Shown here in pieces: positions 1-7,835 of a DNA stretch of 57,242 nt (position 1 is its first letter; every line of letters begins with the position of its first letter). This DNA is from Nostocaceae cyanobacterium (GTDB taxonomy: Bacteria > Cyanobacteriota > Cyanobacteriia > Cyanobacteriales > Nostocaceae). The stretch spans positions 1-57,242 of the forward strand of contig JASJCY010000011.1 of NCBI GenBank assembly GCA_030065825.1. Direction: 5' to 3'. Position numbers and translations under genes: made by a program. The notes below the pieces were generated by a model. It was not told the DNA's origin and did not search any database. It saw only the letters and a program-made list of their open reading frames with translations.

Positions 1-246
1 TACAGTAACTACTGCCATTTCTGCACCGTTTTTTGCTTCCAACTGGGAAATCATTTGATTGAGTTGGGTTTCCGTATTATCCGTAAGTATCTCAGCCATA
101 TCAGTTACCCAACCGCCATGTATCTGTCGGGGATTGGGAACTGACTCTACCGTAATAGCGTAGCTAGCTAGGGGAGACAGAAAAAGGGCGAGGCATAATG
201 AACTTAGCCAACAAATACCTGTAAGTTTGAGGGAATTAATTTTCAT
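1..246 (-). CDS. TPM-domain protein, Psb32-like (5' part, runs off the left edge)
   Basis: The first 82 codons of a minus-strand gene are present; the rest lies beyond the window. The translation starts MKINSLKLTG, continues through a hydrophobic stretch ending ASYA (a likely signal peptide of about 30 residues), and then reads VPNPRQIHGGWVTDMAEIL. The VPNPR...GGWVTD block opens the TPM domain of cyanobacterial and plant Psb32/TLP18.3-type proteins, thylakoid-associated proteins linked to photosystem II repair (family knowledge). The ATG is preceded by GGAG about 8 bases upstream, which supports this start. The C-terminal transmembrane anchor typical of the family cannot be seen. It could also be a generic YgcG-type TPM protein, but the opening motif favours the Psb32 branch. 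Confidence 0.75.
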   Translation of the reverse strand, partial: MKINSLKLTGICWLSSLCLALFLSPLASYAITVESVPNPRQIHGGWVTDMAEILTDNTETQLNQMISQLEAKNGAEMAVVTV

Positions 247-682
247 CTTTGTTCTCCAGTACAAAACTGCCCGGAGTGTGTTTGCAGCGTTCGATTCTTA
301 TGGACAATTAGCTTCTGAGGTTGTCCTTTGAGAACTTATTTTATAGATTTAACTGACTAGTAAGTCCTAATCCACTAGTCTGGGTATCTGTTTCAACACC
401 CTCCTATCTATATTTTCTTCTCAAAGCAAGGGAGAAGGGGTAAAAATATACAAAAATACAACTAAATCACCATCTTACGCTTATAAATCAGCCTCTTCTA
501 CCTTGTGACAGGGGTTGGAGGTAAGTGTAGACGGAAATCATATGACTTTATCTTTACACTTTGTTTCGATATCCAAATAGTTAAACAAAAACTTAGATAT
601 CTTTAAAGATATAAACCCACATTTAGTGAGGAATAAGTCCTTTACCTTTTTCCTCAATAGAATTGCAAAAGAGGTGATAGCG
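247..682. other. Intergenic region, AT-rich, no gene seen
   Basis: This stretch separates the minus-strand TPM gene from the plus-strand micro-ORF and so should hold divergent promoters. I see no convincing conserved box, repeat family member or RNA gene in it. Confidence 0.4.
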
Positions 683-784
683 ATGACAGGAATCATTGTG
701 GTTTCGGTTTTATGCTTTCTTTGGCTAATTGGCTTAACCCTGCTAGCAGAATTTTGGTTCTATGAAGAAGAACAAGAATTTTGA
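683..784 (+). CDS. Micro-ORF, 33-residue single-pass membrane protein
   Basis: The ORF is ATG to TGA and reads MTGIIVVSVLCFLWLIGLTL followed by LAEFWFYEEEQEF. Residues 3-22 form one hydrophobic helix and the C-terminus is acidic (EEEQE), the layout of small thylakoid or oxidase subunits. What makes it credible is the ribosome binding site: AAGAGGTGAT, seven to eight bases before the ATG, is nearly a full match to the 16S anti-SD and is stronger than that of most genes in this window. I do not recognise the family. It is not PetG, PetL, PetN, PsbM, PsbT or PsaM by sequence; a CydX- or KdpF-like accessory role is possible but unsupported. It stands alone between a TPM gene and a GGDEF-EAL gene. 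Confidence 0.5.
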   Translation: MTGIIVVSVLCFLWLIGLTLLAEFWFYEEEQEF

Positions 785-925
785 CACAGTACCTTTTACC
801 TTTGCAATCAGCCTGAGGTAAGTAATGGCAGCCATTTTAAGCTAAGACATCAACTGGGTTTCTTGGAGAAAATATGCAAAATTTTTGTATTTTTCAGAAA
901 AGAAACCCCGTTTCTTTAACAAAAA

Positions 926-2761
926 TTACCATTGGGGTGAAGATGTAATAAATTCTGGTAGTAACTCTTGGGGAATAGCTGGAGAAAATAGATATCCTTG
1001 AGCAAAATCACAATTTAAACTTCTCAGTTGAGCCAACTGTTCTGGAGTTTCTACACCTTCTGCAATTGCAGTCATTCCCATGGAGTGAGCAATACCAATC
1101 ATTGCTGGTACTAAAGCCATAGTTTCTTCGTTAGTTTGCATACGTTTGACAAAGGATTTATCAATTTTTAGTGCATGAAAAGGAAAACTATGTAGATAAC
1201 TAAGGGAAGAATATCCAGTACCAAAGTCATCCATAACTAACTTAATTTTTAATCCTTTGATATTATGCAGAATTTTTTTGACTGCCGCACTATTTTCCAT
1301 GATAGCGCTTTCTGTAATTTCAATTTCTAAATTATTGGGATTTATCTGAGTATCATTAATGATTTTTTCAATGATAGATACTATGTTCAAATCCGAAAAC
1401 AACCTGGCACTTAAATTAATGCTCATATTTAAGGAAAATGATATTTCTGAATTTTCTTGCCATTCACGTAAAGTATTACAAGCTGTATTCAATACCCAAG
1501 TATTTATAGGAGTAATTAAACCAGTTTCTTCTGCCACTGGAATAAAATTTACAGGAGAAATTATCCCACGAGTGGGATGTTGCCAACGCACTAGAGCTTC
1601 AAATCCAGAAATTCTACCTGTAGCAAGGCTAATCATCGGTTGATATAAAACTAAAAATTCTTGGCGTTCTATAGCCCTGCGCAAATCATTTTCTAGCTCT
1701 AAAATCTGAATTGCTTCTTTATACATTACCGGATCAAAAATGTGGTATCTAGCTCTTCCTAGAGCCTTAGCACGATACATTGCTGTATCCGCATCTCGCA
1801 ATAAATATTCTGGTTTTTCATAATTTTTATTCCCCCAATTAATGCCAATACTCGCACTCATAAAGACTTCATATCTAGATAATTTAAAAACTACTGATAA
1901 TTTTTGGAGAATACTTTCGGCAATTTTAATTGCTATGTTAATATCTGTTATATTCTCTATGAGAATTCCAAATTCATCGCCACCTAATCTAGATAAAGTA
2001 TCAAAGGGACTTAAAGATGCTTGTAGACGACGAGCAATGGCTATCAGCAATTCATCTCCCACCAAATGACCTAGAGAATCATTCACAACTTTAAAGCGAT
2101 CACAGTCTAAAAATAGCACAGCAAACTGATAACTAGAATCTTCTTTAGACTGTTGGAGGGCATTTTCTAATTTCCTAATAAATAACACACGATTTGGTAA
2201 ACCTGTAAGTGAATCATGCAGTACTGTTTCCAACAGCTTATTTTGGAGTTCGTCCCGAAAATAAGCAGCATTTTCCAGTTTTTGTAAAGCATTTTTTAAA
2301 GCTTGTGTACGTTCTTTTACTCGGTTTTCTAATTCAGTATTTAATTTCAATATTTCTACCTGAGCTTCTCTTAAATCCAGTTGATTCTGCACCCTTACTA
2401 AAACTTCTTCTAATGCAAAAGGTTTAGTTATATAATCCACTCCTCCTACTTTAAAAGCTTTGACTTTATCAAAAACATCATCTAAAGCACTAATAAAAAT
2501 TACTGGTATATTAGCAGTGATATCCCAGGCTTTCAAACGTTCACAAATCTCATACCCATCTATATCAGGCATCATAATATCCAGTAAAATTAAATCAGGC
2601 AATAAGCTTTCACAAGCAGATACAACCATTTGCCAATTGAACGCTTGACGAACTTGATAACCTCGTCTTTTCAAAAGCGATGATAAAACTCGCAAATTAT
2701 CTGGCATATCATCGATAATCAAAATATTTTTGGGTTTTGGGTCTAATTTTTCCTGATTCAT
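926..2761 (-). CDS. Response regulator with GGDEF and EAL domains (c-di-GMP turnover)
   Basis: The protein is a cytoplasmic two-component output protein that could both make and break cyclic di-GMP. Numbered from the ATG (611 aa), it has a receiver domain at about 11-125 (phospho-acceptor Asp near 61 in LILLDIMMPD, and ITKPF), a short coiled coil at about 130-185, a GGDEF domain with intact SRLGGDEFGIL at about 257-267, and an EAL domain with FEALVRW near 387. Further EAL metal and catalytic blocks are LEIEITES, LVMDDFGTGYSSL, KIDKSFV and AIAEGVET. Both catalytic signatures are intact, so bifunctionality is possible; which activity dominates cannot be told. The reading frame extends to a GTG at 2833, but the ATG at 2761 gives a normal distance to the receiver domain. 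No cognate histidine kinase is adjacent. Confidence 0.9.
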   Translation of the reverse strand: MNQEKLDPKPKNILIIDDMPDNLRVLSSLLKRRGYQVRQAFNWQMVVSACESLLPDLILLDIMMPDIDGYEICERLKAWDITANIPVIFISALDDVFDKVKAFKVGGVDYITKPFALEEVLVRVQNQLDLREAQVEILKLNTELENRVKERTQALKNALQKLENAAYFRDELQNKLLETVLHDSLTGLPNRVLFIRKLENALQQSKEDSSYQFAVLFLDCDRFKVVNDSLGHLVGDELLIAIARRLQASLSPFDTLSRLGGDEFGILIENITDINIAIKIAESILQKLSVVFKLSRYEVFMSASIGINWGNKNYEKPEYLLRDADTAMYRAKALGRARYHIFDPVMYKEAIQILELENDLRRAIERQEFLVLYQPMISLATGRISGFEALVRWQHPTRGIISPVNFIPVAEETGLITPINTWVLNTACNTLREWQENSEISFSLNMSINLSARLFSDLNIVSIIEKIINDTQINPNNLEIEITESAIMENSAAVKKILHNIKGLKIKLVMDDFGTGYSSLSYLHSFPFHALKIDKSFVKRMQTNEETMALVPAMIGIAHSMGMTAIAEGVETPEQLAQLRSLNCDFAQGYLFSPAIPQELLPEFITSSPQW

Positions 2762-4135
2762 TTTATTCTTGCTATAGTCACTTGTATCCTTTAAAAAAAA
2801 GCGTTGATGATCTAAAGTATGAATTAGTCTCACCCATTAAACAGGTTGTGGCTTTCCCCAGGGTAGAATGCTTGTTTCCTCATGCCCAAAAATCTAAATT
2901 TATACTCCAATTCAGCAACGACAACAAAATATTGATATCTACCTTCTCTGAAAAGTTTATTAGCCCAACACTGATACCAAAAAATTACTTATTAGTAAAT
3001 ATTTTTTCCTAAACATAATTTTTCAAATACATTTCAAATACATGAACTATTGATAGTGTAAATGCCAGTTAGAACAAAAAAAAAGTATAAAAAAATACAA
3101 AATATTGCAATAAACCAATTTGACTTACGTGTTTACTCTTAATAGTTATGATTTAAACATTGCGATTCCATCTGAATTAATATTTATGCTTATAAACTTA
3201 TTTGATTGCTTTTCCAAGGTTTTATTAAAAAATTTACATTCGCTTATATAAATTTTCAAATTTTTGGAACTAGTGTAATATTCTATAGCCTTCAGCTACA
3301 TGAATTACCACTAGCAAAAATCAGGGTTTCAAGATATAGGACTCCTATTTGATTTTTGTTGGCTTAGCCTGCGCTTGCGCTTAAAAAGCTCACTACATTT
3401 TCTGTTAAGAGTTCCCCATTAAGAGTTCCCTATCTTCACGAAGAATTAAGGCTGCCCCACGCTTACGCGTTCACGTAATGTGCCCGAAGGGTATACACGA
3501 ATCAAACCGGATTCCTATAGTTTTGCTTAAGTTCTATAAAAGTTAAAATTTGACAATATTTTTGTGACTAAATTAAGGATGTATAAGTAATAGACACTTA
3601 TGGCAAGATGGGTAACACCCCCATTACCAATATATATCCGTAGCTAAAGTAAGTGACTATACAAGTAAACTATGCAATACAAACAGAATTGGTAGAATTT
3701 GGACGGGCAGGGATGCCCTGCAGTCGCTACAACGGGGGGAACCCCCCTCCGGGTATCTCCGTTGGCGCAGCCTGCCCGGAGGGCTTAGGAGTTAGTTTCT
3801 TTAAGCGGGGGAACCCCTTCTTGTGCGTTCTTCTTTCGCGGCAATCTTCTTTATGACCTATCGCTTTTAATAGGTCATCGATTATAGCATAGACCCCAAT
3901 AATTTCATCAAGCATATTCCCCTCCGTTTTTTGCCTTGGAGGGGATTTTATTGCTTTTGCGATCGCCTTCTCAAGTAACTAGCAACTTGGGTTATTAGTG
4001 CAAGTTGTTAGATAGTTCCTACTGACCCTTATTGAGAAGCTACAACATCTGTGTTCCGCAGTAGCAGGAAAAATCTATATCCGCCAATATAGTAGTGCAA
4101 TCTACAGCATGATCCTGGATTGGGAAAAATAAATC
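2762..4135. other. Long intergenic region with repeat fragments, no gene seen
   Basis: The first 700 bases are very AT-rich. From about 3360 to 3500 and 3700 to 3850 there are fragments of the dispersed repeats found elsewhere in the window (for example CGCTTACGCG, and GTCGCTACAACGG next to CCGGAGGG). Short ORFs here are made entirely of repeat sequence. Two hairpins occur near 3855-3876 and 3919-3944. I see no RNA gene I can name. Confidence 0.4.
3919..3944 (+). terminator. Terminator-like hairpin with no assigned gene
   Basis: CCCCTCC and GGAGGGG form a 7-bp GC stem with a 12-base loop, followed by ATTTTATTG. It is not next to a recognised gene end. It could end an unannotated small RNA or be an isolated repeat arm. 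Confidence 0.3.
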
Positions 4136-4600
4136 ATGTCACTTTTGCGACGAATTCCTTGGGTTTCTCTGATACTGCTACTGCTGACATACATTACCCT
4201 AGGCTGGCTAATATCTATATCCACAGTCAATGTTTCTTGGTGGAAGTGGATATGGGGTTTGACTGTAGCGGGGATATTGCTATTAGTGGGAGGGTTAACC
4301 ACTCCTTGGGCAATGCTTACAGACTATTTTCGTTTTCCGATTCTGTTTCAATCCAATCCCAAGTCCTTTGCAATGACTCTTTTTGGGGCTTTTTTATTGT
4401 TTTTAATTCTTGCTAAGTTCCGACTATTTTTGGATATTTTGCTGATTATTTCCGCAACTATGTTAGCAAGATTAGATTTTCAAACCGCTGAGTTTACCGA
4501 AGTACAATCTTTTGTAATTATATCTGTATTTTCACTGGCAGGCTTAGGGTTGGGTACATTGGTGGAGAAGTTGATGTCTCATATTTTCAATATTGCCTGA
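4136..4600 (+). CDS. Small integral membrane protein, unknown function
   Basis: The 154-residue protein has about four hydrophobic segments: residues 9-27, 36-55, 80-110 (possibly two helices) and 122-145. Charged loops between them include FRFPILFQSNPKS. I know of no catalytic motif in it; the look is that of a cyanobacterial conserved membrane protein of unknown function. The start ATG follows an A-rich stretch without a strong ribosome binding site. It is isolated, with long repeat-bearing gaps on both sides. Confidence 0.6.
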   Translation: MSLLRRIPWVSLILLLLTYITLGWLISISTVNVSWWKWIWGLTVAGILLLVGGLTTPWAMLTDYFRFPILFQSNPKSFAMTLFGAFLLFLILAKFRLFLDILLIISATMLARLDFQTAEFTEVQSFVIISVFSLAGLGLGTLVEKLMSHIFNIA

Positions 4601-4689
4601 AAGCAAGGAGTTTTTAGCCCACATTCCGCACCCAGTACTGTCAACAATCGGTAATTACTGAGAATAAGTTGTCAACAAAAAATAAATTT

Positions 4690-4953
4690 GGGAGTATCCC
4701 GTTTTTTAAAAAAGCCCGCAGGCTATAGACGCGGTAGACGAGGGTCACTCGGCTTCTTTTGAGAGTGCGGCTTCTCCTAGAGTAGCCTGGGGCTACACAA
4801 ACCAAGCCTGCCTAGCCTACCCTGCACCGAACACCTCCGGTGAACGGCAACGGCTTCACCGAACGCAGGCTAGAAACTTGTAGCCCAGGTCGGTGGGCTT
4901 AGCCCGTGTAGCGATACCCTTCTAGGGTATTGCTAAAAATTTGGGATGCTCCC
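4690..4953. repeat. Palindromic repeat island with GGGAGYATCCC ends
   Basis: The block is bounded by inverted GGGAGTATCCC (left) and GGGATGCTCCC (right). Its interior is assembled from dispersed repeat units, including AGACGCGGTAGACGAGGG at about 4728, which recurs near 23424. It separates two convergent genes and has no coding potential. Confidence 0.5.
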
Positions 4954-4960
4954 ATAAATA

Positions 4961-5683
4961 TTAAGGAGAGAGGCGAGCTTTTTTGGCGCGGTTGTCTTGG
5001 TACCAACGGGCGATCACCGGACTCCACTTCTCAAAATGACTAAAGAGCAATTCACAAAATTTTTGGGCTTCGAGTTGGGCATCCCGCTTCCAGCGCAAAT
5101 CCAATAGGTGCATGAGCGAACGCATATTGCAACTCAAAACAAAATGTTGACGAGCATCAAAGGGAATTAAGCCACGCGCATGTTCTTCCACCAATCCTTC
5201 TTTAATGCTTTCTTGATAACGCTTACAGGCTTCAATGCACCATTGCACATCAGCCTGTCGCTGGTTCTCGGTGTATTCATATTTTTTTCCTTGGCGATTG
5301 TCGTACTTGCCAACGGGGCGAAGGTAGAAAACCTCTTCAACATTGCGATCGCCTGTTGCCACATCCACAATCCGTTGTCCGGTATAGCGGAACGATTGAA
5401 CATCGAATGAAACCCCAATACGATGGCTCCGAATTTGCTGCACCATTGAATGGGGAAAGTAGCCTACATTGAAGGTGATTTGAGGATGTTCCAATGGCCC
5501 ATAGTGTCCCCGGTTTCCAGCCAACAGGTGCTTGATGACCAATTCTCCTGCTTTGGTTTCATTAGGCCAGTGATCGCGCCCATCTGCCACAAAAACTTCG
5601 GAATAGTCCTGGTGCATGGCAACCCAAATCACTTGTTGGGGTTGAGGGGTTGCGGCAATCACATCAATCCGAAATCGATCCAC
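4961..5683 (-). CDS. thyX: FAD-dependent thymidylate synthase ThyX
   Basis: The enzyme makes dTMP from dUMP using methylene-tetrahydrofolate and FAD/NADPH, replacing ThyA. The 240-aa length is normal for the family. The signature region reads QIRSHRIGVSFDVQSFRYT, the cyanobacterial form of the ThyX motif (RHR-X7-S with SFRY). Downstream, LEHPQITF precedes it and ARQHFVLSCNMRSLMHLLDLR covers the second substrate-binding block (given here as positions about 176-197). The start is GTG with GGAG ten bases upstream. The gene is monocistronic and divergent from the TerB-like gene. Confidence 0.95.
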   Translation of the reverse strand: MDRFRIDVIAATPQPQQVIWVAMHQDYSEVFVADGRDHWPNETKAGELVIKHLLAGNRGHYGPLEHPQITFNVGYFPHSMVQQIRSHRIGVSFDVQSFRYTGQRIVDVATGDRNVEEVFYLRPVGKYDNRQGKKYEYTENQRQADVQWCIEACKRYQESIKEGLVEEHARGLIPFDARQHFVLSCNMRSLMHLLDLRWKRDAQLEAQKFCELLFSHFEKWSPVIARWYQDNRAKKARLSP

Positions 5684-5933
5684 AATTCAGGCTCCACATT
5701 AAATTTGAGAGTCGTCGCAAAAAAGTTAGACTTTTCTCTACTACAGTATATCAAGGCTAGATCAAGGACTTTGAACGAGAGCTTTTTGAAGATAATTTTT
5801 TATTGGAAGTATGTTACAAAAATTAGGCTAAACTGAATAGCTAATGACCCTGGTTTTCCTACATTGATAGTGATGCTTAAAAATTATCGGTACAGGAAAC
5901 TTGGCTTGAACAAATAGCAAAAGGAAACAAATT

Positions 5934-6425
5934 ATGACGACCAATGAAGAGCAAATGTTCGCAGGTTCGGACTACCTGAAAAGGAGTCAGGGACTTTCTT
6001 CCGCTTCGTTTGAGGCATATCTAAACTATGGGTATGCGTTGCTCGTTATTGCTGGAGCTGATGGGGAGGTGCCAGCACAAGAAATGAATTGGTTAATCAA
6101 TCATCAACGGATGGTTGGTGCTCCTGAAGAAGCGATAGAAAAATACAAAACATTTGACTACAAGAATGCCAAATTGGAAGACCTGTTGCCCAAGATAAAA
6201 GCAGACGTTCCTAGTTGGTCGGCACCAAGAACCTTACTCTATCATGCCATTAAAATGTCTCAAGCTGACCAGGATTATGCAAAAGAAGAACAAGAAGCTG
6301 TAAAAAAAGCTGCTAAATTGTTGGGAGTTGAAGATGATATTACCTCGGCTCTAAATGTGTTAGTAGACATGGAAAAAAAAGTTGAGAGTATGCTGAAGGC
6401 ACTGATTCAGACTGAAACTGTGTAG
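5934..6425 (+). CDS. TerB-like (tellurite resistance family) cytoplasmic protein
   Basis: This is an all-helical 163-aa protein. The stretch YALLVIAGADGEVPAQEM at about 33-50, a second AIKMSQADQDYAKEEQEAV at about 103-121 and LLGVEDD match the two-copy helix/acidic-loop pattern of the TerB superfamily, in which acidic residues can bind metal ions. The TerB family name comes from tellurite resistance operons; no ter genes are nearby, so a resistance role is not implied. A second TerB-like domain occurs in this window as the C-terminal extension of UrtD. The ATG is preceded by AAAGGAAACAAATT, a reasonable ribosome binding site. Confidence 0.75.
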   Translation: MTTNEEQMFAGSDYLKRSQGLSSASFEAYLNYGYALLVIAGADGEVPAQEMNWLINHQRMVGAPEEAIEKYKTFDYKNAKLEDLLPKIKADVPSWSAPRTLLYHAIKMSQADQDYAKEEQEAVKKAAKLLGVEDDITSALNVLVDMEKKVESMLKALIQTETV

Positions 6426-6460
6426 TTAGGCAGAATTATACGAAGTTCAAAACCACCGAA

Positions 6461-6495
6461 GATGAGATTGATTTCCAACAGTAATCAATCTCATC
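6461..6495. terminator. Hairpin between convergent genes
   Basis: GATGAGATTGAT and ATCAATCTCATC form a perfect 12-bp stem with an 11-base loop, 35 bases after the TerB-like stop and 75 bases from the rpmA stop. The location suggests a bidirectional terminator, but there is no T-run on either strand. Confidence 0.4.
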
Positions 6496-6569
6496 CGTAC
6501 TTTAGGCGGTGGATGTTGAACGAGAAGGAAGTTTACTTCCGTGATACAATAGGTGAATCAGTACAAGAT

Positions 6570-6845
6570 TTAAGAAGCAGTAACTTCTGCAACTGCGGGG
6601 TAAACACTAACCTTTTTACGGCTTTTACCCTTGCGCTCAAATGCTACCACGCCATCAACTAAAGCAAACAGAGTATCATCGCTACCGATACCAACATTAT
6701 TCCCTGGATGGAATTTGGTGCCACGCTGACGTACTAGAATATTACCAGCACGTACAGTTTGACCTCCGTAGCGTTTTACACCGAGCCGTTGAGCATTAGA
6801 GTCACGACCGTTACGAGTACTACCTGTTCCTTTCTTATGAGCCAT
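6570..6845 (-). CDS. rpmA: 50S ribosomal protein L27
   Basis: The protein is a component of the large ribosomal subunit, near the peptidyl transferase centre. The 91-aa sequence starts [20 protein letters not shown] and contains the conserved GVKRYGGQ and [15 protein letters not shown] blocks. It lies 36 bases downstream of rplU, the standard rplU-rpmA pair, so the two are co-transcribed. Confidence 0.97.
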   Translation of the reverse strand: MAHKKGTGSTRNGRDSNAQRLGVKRYGGQTVRAGNILVRQRGTKFHPGNNVGIGSDDTLFALVDGVVAFERKGKSRKKVSVYPAVAEVTAS

Positions 6846-6881
6846 AATTCCCTCTTCAAGTTTTGAATTTAGTTTAATTAA

Positions 6882-7265
6882 TTATTGGGCAGCAGCTTCT
6901 GCACTAGCAGTTTCAGGAGTTGCAGTGTCTTCTGAAGCCAAGACAGAACCATTGAGACTAATGGAGTTAATCATCAGTCTGGTGAGTTCTTGACGATGTC
7001 CGCGCTTTTTACGGGTTTTCTTCTTTGGCTTCATTTTATACACCAGGACTTTGCGACCTCTAAAATGTCGCATAACTGTCCCTTCTACTTTTGCTCCTTC
7101 CACCAATGGCTGTCCAATGTTGACTTCGCCATTGTGCTGCACTAGCAAAACTGATTCTATAGTAACTTTCTCATCTGCTGGCGTGGAAAGTAGTTCAATA
7201 TCGTAAAAACGACCTGGTTCTACTCGTAGTTGTTTACCACCAGTTTCAATAATTGCGTAAGTCAT
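6882..7265 (-). CDS. rplU: 50S ribosomal protein L21
   Basis: The protein is a large-subunit ribosomal protein that binds 23S rRNA. It opens [18 protein letters not shown] and has the [23 protein letters not shown]-binding block and [11 protein letters not shown]. The 127-aa length is slightly over the usual 103 because of an Ala/Glu-rich C-terminal tail (about the last 20 residues), as seen in other cyanobacteria. It is first in the rplU-rpmA operon and has a stem-loop in its leader. Confidence 0.97.
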   Translation of the reverse strand: MTYAIIETGGKQLRVEPGRFYDIELLSTPADEKVTIESVLLVQHNGEVNIGQPLVEGAKVEGTVMRHFRGRKVLVYKMKPKKKTRKKRGHRQELTRLMINSISLNGSVLASEDTATPETASAEAAAQ

Positions 7266-7294
7266 GGAATTGTCCTTGAAGTTGCCGTACAGGT

Positions 7295-7321
7295 AGCTGG
7301 TTATTATGATTTTTACCAGCT
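7295..7321 (-). promoter_or_regulatory. Stem-loop in the rplU leader
   Basis: On the minus strand AGCTGGT and ACCAGCT pair around a 13-base AT-rich loop, about 30 bases before the rplU start codon. It could be a feedback or attenuation structure of the L21-L27 operon. I know of no described cyanobacterial counterpart, so function is inference. Confidence 0.3.
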
Positions 7322-7451
7322 TTTGTTATATGTCTACCTGATCCGAGCAGGAATTAGACAGACAGTCTACAATCATACTTGAAAAAATAGGGTGGAGTCA
7401 ACCAATTTTGGATTTTAGATTGACGATTTTGGAGGTTGTTTATAAATAAAA

Positions 7452-7519
7452 AGAAACCGGGTTTCTATAGGTGGAGAACCGAGAATTTGACTATGTATGC
7501 CAACAAAACCCGGTTTCTG
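7452..7519. repeat. Dispersed AAACCGGGTTTCT inverted-repeat element
   Basis: GAAACCGGGTTTCT at the left and AAACCCGGTTTCT at the right enclose about 40 bases that include GAGAATTTGACTATGTATGCC. The same arrangement recurs at 18298-18365, 32761-32830, 34595-34663, 47139-47206 and 53861-54179. Confidence 0.65.
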
Positions 7520-7552
7520 GACTCTCACCACAGTTTTATATTTAAACATCCT

Positions 7553-7684
7553 GGCGTTGCTGAATTGAAGTATGAATTTACAGAATATACCTCACCCCCT
7601 TCCCCTCTCCTTACCAAGGAGAGGGGTGTCCGCAGGACGGGGTGAGGTTTTTATTGAAGATTCATACATTGATTCAGCAACGCC
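7553..7684. mobile_element. MITE-like element, 132 bp, with 9-bp target duplication
   Basis: Terminal inverted repeats are GGCGTTGCTGAAT followed by imperfectly matched GTATGAAT. The core is a strong hairpin, CCCCTCTCCTTACCAAGGAGAGGGG flanked by CCTCACC and GGTGAGG (about 7590-7650). AAACATCCT occurs directly at both sides (7544-7552 and 7685-7693), as expected of a target site duplication. There is no transposase inside. Confidence 0.8.
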
Positions 7685-7698
7685 AAACATCCTCTTAG

Positions 7699-7830
7699 GT
7701 AGGATGTGTTACCGCGTAGCGTACGGCACCATCCTATAATGTTTTCGGTGCGTATAGCCCTAACCCTGAAAGGGTGGCTTACGCCAACGGGGATGGCTTC
7801 GCTAAAGGCTAAAGCCATAACGCACCCTAC
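7699..7830. repeat. GTAGGGTGCGTTA-type palindromic repeat
   Basis: The element has ends GTAGGATGTGTTA and TAACGCACCCTAC and an interior with CCCTAACCCTGAAAGGGTGG. A second copy in the opposite orientation is at 27494-27625. It ends six bases before the stop codon of the NACHT gene, so it forms that gene's 3' untranslated region. Confidence 0.65.
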
Positions 7831-7835
7831 AAGTA

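Noticed and set aside
3653-3915. Short open frames on both strands
   Set aside because: They consist of dispersed repeat units also found elsewhere and lack ribosome binding sites.
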